Positions 29,228 to 32,315 of a DNA stretch of 32,315 bases are shown here, piece by piece. The notes under the pieces were generated by a model that saw nothing but the letters and a program-made list of their open reading frames with translations, did not search any database and was not told the DNA's origin. A program made the translations under genes and the position numbers. Source of the DNA: a bacterium (GTDB lineage: Bacteria > Chloroflexota > Dormibacteria > Aeolococcales > Bog-877); NCBI GenBank assembly GCA_021809895.1, contig JAJZJU010000020.1:1-32315 (forward strand). The letters are read 5' to 3'. The first letter of the stretch is position 1. The number at the start of each line of letters is the position of its first letter.

Positions 29228-30535
29228 TCATCCGCGCACGCCATCGGTCAGGGCGAGCTGGTGCTCCATGATGTCCAGCCCGCGCATCAGAGCATCCTCT
29301 TCGATGTTGAGCGGCATCAGGGTGCGCAGCACGTTGTGCTCTGGCCCCGCCCGCAGCAGCAGCAGGCCCGCCCCCCGGCAGCCCTCCACCACCCGCTGGG
29401 CCAGGTCGCCGGCAGGTTCCTTGGTGTCTCGGTCGTGAACCAGCTCCAGCCCCGCCATCGCCCCCAGGCAGCGGACATCGCCCACCGCCCGATAGTGGCG
29501 CTTCCAGTCCGCCATCCGCTCCTCCAGGATCGATCCCAGGACGCGGGCACGCTCCAGCAGGCCGCCCTCCGCCATCAGATCCAGAACCGCGACCGCAGCT
29601 GCGCAGGCGACGGGGTTACCACCGAACGTGCCACCCAGGCTCCCAGGACCGGGGGCGTCCATGATGTCGGCTCTGCCAACGACCGCGGAGAGGGGCAAGC
29701 CCCCAGCCAGGCTTTTGGCGACCGTGATCAGGTCGGGCTCGACTCCGGAGTGCTCAATCGCGAAGGTGCGAGCGGTGCGCCCCATGCCGCTCTGGACCTC
29801 ATCCGCCACCAGGACGATCCGGTGACGGTCGCAGAGCTGGCGCAGGCCTACCAGAAAGTCCCTGGGCGCGGGGACGAAGCCGCCCTCTCCCAGCACCGGT
29901 TCGATCACCACAGCGGCCACCATCTCCGGGGACAGCTCCTCTCGGAAGAGCGTCTCCAGAGCATTCAGCGACCGCTCAGCAGTCCAACCCCGGTACTCGT
30001 AGGGAAAGGGAGCTCGATGCACCTCGCCGACAAACGGTCCGAACCCCTCCTTGTAGGGCCGGTCAGTGCCGGTCATGCTCATGGTCATCAGGGTTCTGCC
30101 GTGGAAGGCCCCGGTGAAGGCGACCACGGCAGGCCTGCCGGTGTGGAGTCGCGCGATCTTGACGGCGTTCTCGACCGCCTCGGCCCCGGAGTTGAGCAGG
30201 ATAGCCTTCTTGGGCAGAGCCCCGGGGGCCAGACTGGCGAGCCGCTCCACCACCGCCAGATAGGGCTCGTAGGCCGCCACCTGGAAGGAGGTGTGGATAA
30301 GACGGTCGAGCTGTCGGTGGGCGGCTCGCAGGACGTCTGGGTGGCCGTGACCGACGTTGAGCACCCCTATCCCACCCGCGAAGTCTATGAATTCGCGACC
30401 GTCGGCGCTCCAGAGCCGCGAGCCTTCGGCGTGGTCCACCACGATGGGATGTGCCGGCACCATCGCCCGGGGAAGGTAACGGTTGGCGCGCTCCCGCCAG
30501 GCGGACTCATCCGGCGCTCCCAGCAACTCCAACAC
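29228..30535 (-). CDS. gabT: Class III PLP aminotransferase, probably 4-aminobutyrate aminotransferase
   Basis: This is a 435-residue enzyme that would transfer the amino group of GABA to 2-oxoglutarate, giving succinate semialdehyde. Class III features: IDFAGGIGVLNVGHGHP near residue 50, LLNSGAEAVENAVKIAR (113-129, phosphate-binding), FHGRT, Asp245 in LVADEVQSGMGRT, and Schiff-base Lys274 in TVAKSLAGGLPLSAVVG. The start is TTG 30535 or GTG 30538; the site is preceded only by a weak GAGGTG. It stands 52 bases after the PucR stop and is followed by the aldehyde dehydrogenase. GABA specificity is inferred from neighbours and GabT-like motifs; ornithine or putrescine aminotransferase activity is less likely but possible. 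Confidence 0.88.
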   Translation of the reverse strand: MLELLGAPDESAWRERANRYLPRAMVPAHPIVVDHAEGSRLWSADGREFIDFAGGIGVLNVGHGHPDVLRAAHRQLDRLIHTSFQVAAYEPYLAVVERLASLAPGALPKKAILLNSGAEAVENAVKIARLHTGRPAVVAFTGAFHGRTLMTMSMTGTDRPYKEGFGPFVGEVHRAPFPYEYRGWTAERSLNALETLFREELSPEMVAAVVIEPVLGEGGFVPAPRDFLVGLRQLCDRHRIVLVADEVQSGMGRTARTFAIEHSGVEPDLITVAKSLAGGLPLSAVVGRADIMDAPGPGSLGGTFGGNPVACAAAVAVLDLMAEGGLLERARVLGSILEERMADWKRHYRAVGDVRCLGAMAGLELVHDRDTKEPAGDLAQRVVEGCRGAGLLLLRAGPEHNVLRTLMPLNIEEDALMRGLDIMEHQLALTDGVRG

Positions 30536-30590
30536 ACCTCGAAAATACCCACTCCTCAGGGGTCATCGGTATGTGGCTGAGACCAAGAAA

Positions 30591-32258
30591 TCACTCTTGG
30601 GGATTGTGTCCAAGTGACATGAGGCGGGCCGCCAGCTGCAACTGAAACCGCCACTCCGGGGCTGTGAGGTCGGCCTTCAGCAGATCTGCTGCACGGTCAA
30701 GACGGTAGCGCAGGGTGTTGGGATGTACGTGCAGGCGGGTGGCCGTGTGGCGCTGGTGAAACCCGTCATCCGCCAGCGCCACCAGTGTGGTGAGCAGGAC
30801 CCCACCTCCCCGGGCCCGGCGCAGCGGTCCGAAGAGTTGATCCAGGAACGCGTCCCGGGCCTCCAGATCGCCGCCCAACACGCGCTCGATGAGCATCTCC
30901 TCGTACTGGCGGACCTCGCCCGCCGGGACCTGATCGAGGATCGACAGCGCCTCCCGGTAGCTCCGCCTTACCCCGGCCGTTCCAGGATGCTCGCGCCCCA
31001 GGGCCAGAGCGCATCCGGACAGGCTGGGAAAGGCAGACGCCCGCCCACCGGCGGCGGGTACCAGGAAGATCACCCGATTCAGACGGCTCGAGGTGACGGC
31101 CACGCCCCCTCGCGCGCTCAGCAGCTGGCGCACCCTTTCGGCCAGGCGATCCCGGCGGAGAACGTCCTCGCGGCTGAGAGGCAGTCGCGCCGGCAGGGCG
31201 GCGACGCCCACCCGGTACTTGGCGTCGATCTCGAAGCCAAGCAGTCGCGCCCGCTCATGGCTGTAGGCACCGGACTCGACCCTTCCCTCCAGCAGGGCAT
31301 CGAGAAAGCTAGCGCCCAGGCGAAGTTCCACCATCGCCACCTCGCGCTGGCCGGCGATGTGCAGGGCCGCCACGGTGGCCGCGTGCTCGGCTGCACGCAG
31401 GTGCAGCTCGCTGAGCTCGTCCCTGCCCTCCACTATCCAGACGGTCCCCAAAAACTCCCCACGCAGCCAGATGGGGCAGACCACCCTGCTGGCCAGGTCT
31501 AGCTCCGGGCTGGCCGGAATGCGCACCGGGCCGGGGCTGTTGCGGACCCGGTCCAGGTGGCCGGCGGACTGCAGGTGGCGCAGCACTGGTCCGGGTGTTC
31601 TGCCCTTGGCGAGAGTGGCCTGGCGCACGGGATCGGGTTCTGTGGTCGCGCTCCAGTGGGCCAGCAGGCGCCCGTCGGGATCCTCCAGGGTGATGTCCCG
31701 GTGGATCAGGGAGCCCAGGGTGTCGACAAGATCCTGCAGGCTGCCGGCGGTCACCGCCGCCTTGGTCAGCTCTCGGTGGATCACCGCCGATTGCTCTATC
31801 ACTCGGAGCTGCTCCAGCATGATCGCCGAGTTCACCGCTTTGGTCACGCTGTTGAATGGCACCTCCCAGGGGATCTCCACCAGGGGGAGCCCCTCCCGAT
31901 CCGCCTGCTCCTTGGCCGCGGGCGGGAAGTGCTCCAGGTAATGGGGAACAGCCAGCAGGACACCCGCCAGATTTCGACGGGCCAGCTCCCGGATCAGCTG
32001 ACGCTGCTGCTCGTCCTCCCGGGGCCAGCTGATGCCGGTGGTCAGCAGCAGCTGCCCCTGGCCAACCCAGGGCAGCGGGTCAGGGATGTCCACCACGTCC
32101 GCCCATCGGACGTCCCGGCCGACCCCAGAGGCTCCCGCCACCACGGAAGCTTCGGAGAGAGGCTCCAAGGACAGTGCCTGGGCCAGGGTCATCGCCCCCG
32201 AACCCGACGCCGATCGCGCCGAACCCAACTGCGCCGTCATCTCGACGTACCCTGACAC
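30591..32258 (-). CDS. PucR-family transcriptional regulator
   Basis: This is a 555-residue regulator. The N-terminal PucR/purine-catabolism-type domain (MTLAQALSLEPLSEASVVAG...VRWADVVDIPDPLPWVGQGQLLLTTG) spans about residues 23-145. A central GAF-like or CdaR-like sensor region follows. The C-terminal HTH_30 domain (HQRHTATRLHVHPNTLRYRLDRAADLLKADL, about 493-523) is diagnostic. Such proteins activate adjacent amine, purine or GABA catabolic genes. Here the gene is first in the same-strand run with the aminotransferase, dehydrogenase and FAD oxidase, so it probably controls them and itself. GTG 32258 is the longest start; ATG 32240 and ATG 32192 (where the PucR domain proper begins) are alternatives. 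Confidence 0.92.
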   Translation of the reverse strand: MSGYVEMTAQLGSARSASGSGAMTLAQALSLEPLSEASVVAGASGVGRDVRWADVVDIPDPLPWVGQGQLLLTTGISWPREDEQQRQLIRELARRNLAGVLLAVPHYLEHFPPAAKEQADREGLPLVEIPWEVPFNSVTKAVNSAIMLEQLRVIEQSAVIHRELTKAAVTAGSLQDLVDTLGSLIHRDITLEDPDGRLLAHWSATTEPDPVRQATLAKGRTPGPVLRHLQSAGHLDRVRNSPGPVRIPASPELDLASRVVCPIWLRGEFLGTVWIVEGRDELSELHLRAAEHAATVAALHIAGQREVAMVELRLGASFLDALLEGRVESGAYSHERARLLGFEIDAKYRVGVAALPARLPLSREDVLRRDRLAERVRQLLSARGGVAVTSSRLNRVIFLVPAAGGRASAFPSLSGCALALGREHPGTAGVRRSYREALSILDQVPAGEVRQYEEMLIERVLGGDLEARDAFLDQLFGPLRRARGGGVLLTTLVALADDGFHQRHTATRLHVHPNTLRYRLDRAADLLKADLTAPEWRFQLQLAARLMSLGHNPQE

Positions 32259-32315
32259 GAGCTCTTCCCCCGAGCACCACCACCACCACTCCCAAGCGGC
32301 TCCAACCTGCCCAGC

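Noticed and set aside
27677-30580. 967-codon plus-strand ORF opposite the catabolic operon
   Set aside because: It is an antisense shadow of the aminotransferase and dehydrogenase genes, both of which have full catalytic motifs. Its translation is low-complexity His/Arg/Gly/Pro-rich with no domain.
1-32315. CRISPR arrays, rRNA, integrase or transposase genes
   Set aside because: No regularly spaced direct repeats, rRNA-like stretches or DDE/tyrosine-recombinase motifs were found in any reading frame supplied.

Overview
The window is about 32 kb of very GC-rich DNA with dense, tightly packed genes. It looks like a monoderm (single-membrane) bacterium of the Chloroflexota / Candidatus Dormibacterota / Actinomycetota kind. 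This rests on base composition, many NTGA stop/start overlaps, frequent GTG/TTG starts, several starts with no Shine-Dalgarno, and type IV secretion (T4SS) genes of the reduced Gram-positive type. The phylum is inference; there is no rRNA or tRNA in the window to fix it.

Layout from left to right. (1) 1-131: 5' end of a minus-strand membrane protein. (2) 380-2533: class A penicillin-binding protein. (3) 2537-3022, minus: single-domain response regulator. (4) 3168-10611: T4SS module A, in the order VirD4 coupling ATPase, two-TM VirB2-like protein, large VirB6/TrbL-like channel protein, PrgI/VirB3-like protein, VirB4 ATPase, CHAP peptidoglycan hydrolase. Four of the five gene junctions overlap or nearly overlap. 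(5) 10632-12117: MFS transporter and a small coiled-coil protein. (6) 12142-13672, minus: UbiA prenyltransferase and a membrane protein. (7) 13696-14739: hemE. (8) 14838-16437: secreted coiled-coil/CHAP hydrolase followed by a lytic transglycosylase. (9) 16677-18991: M20 amidohydrolase and an enolase-superfamily OSBS/N-acylamino-acid racemase. (10) 19044-26258: three unrecognised proteins, folB, and a second, scattered T4SS set (PrgI-like, VirB4-like, VirB2-like, TrbL-like), interrupted by an unknown gene, dtd and a 461-base hairpin-rich gap. (11) 26303-32258, minus: PucR regulator, GABA-type aminotransferase, aminobutyraldehyde dehydrogenase and a PuuB-like FAD oxidoreductase, a probable polyamine/GABA catabolic operon.

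How the genes work together. The T4SS modules carry the energy-coupling and inner-membrane channel parts but no relaxase, no VirB8/9/10 core and no integrase or transposase. They therefore look like a chromosomal, possibly non-conjugative envelope machine with its own wall hydrolase. A penicillin-binding protein and a second CHAP/transglycosylase pair lie close by, giving a wall-remodelling theme. M20 plus racemase, and separately Dtd, touch D-amino-acid metabolism.

Most worth a second look: the two paralogous T4SS modules with housekeeping genes inside one of them; two genes whose conserved N-termini extend upstream of any canonical start; a repeated TAGAAT-type box 6-8 bases before start codons, suggesting leaderless promoters; a 17-bp perfect palindrome before the M20 gene; and the structured gap at 24642-25102.
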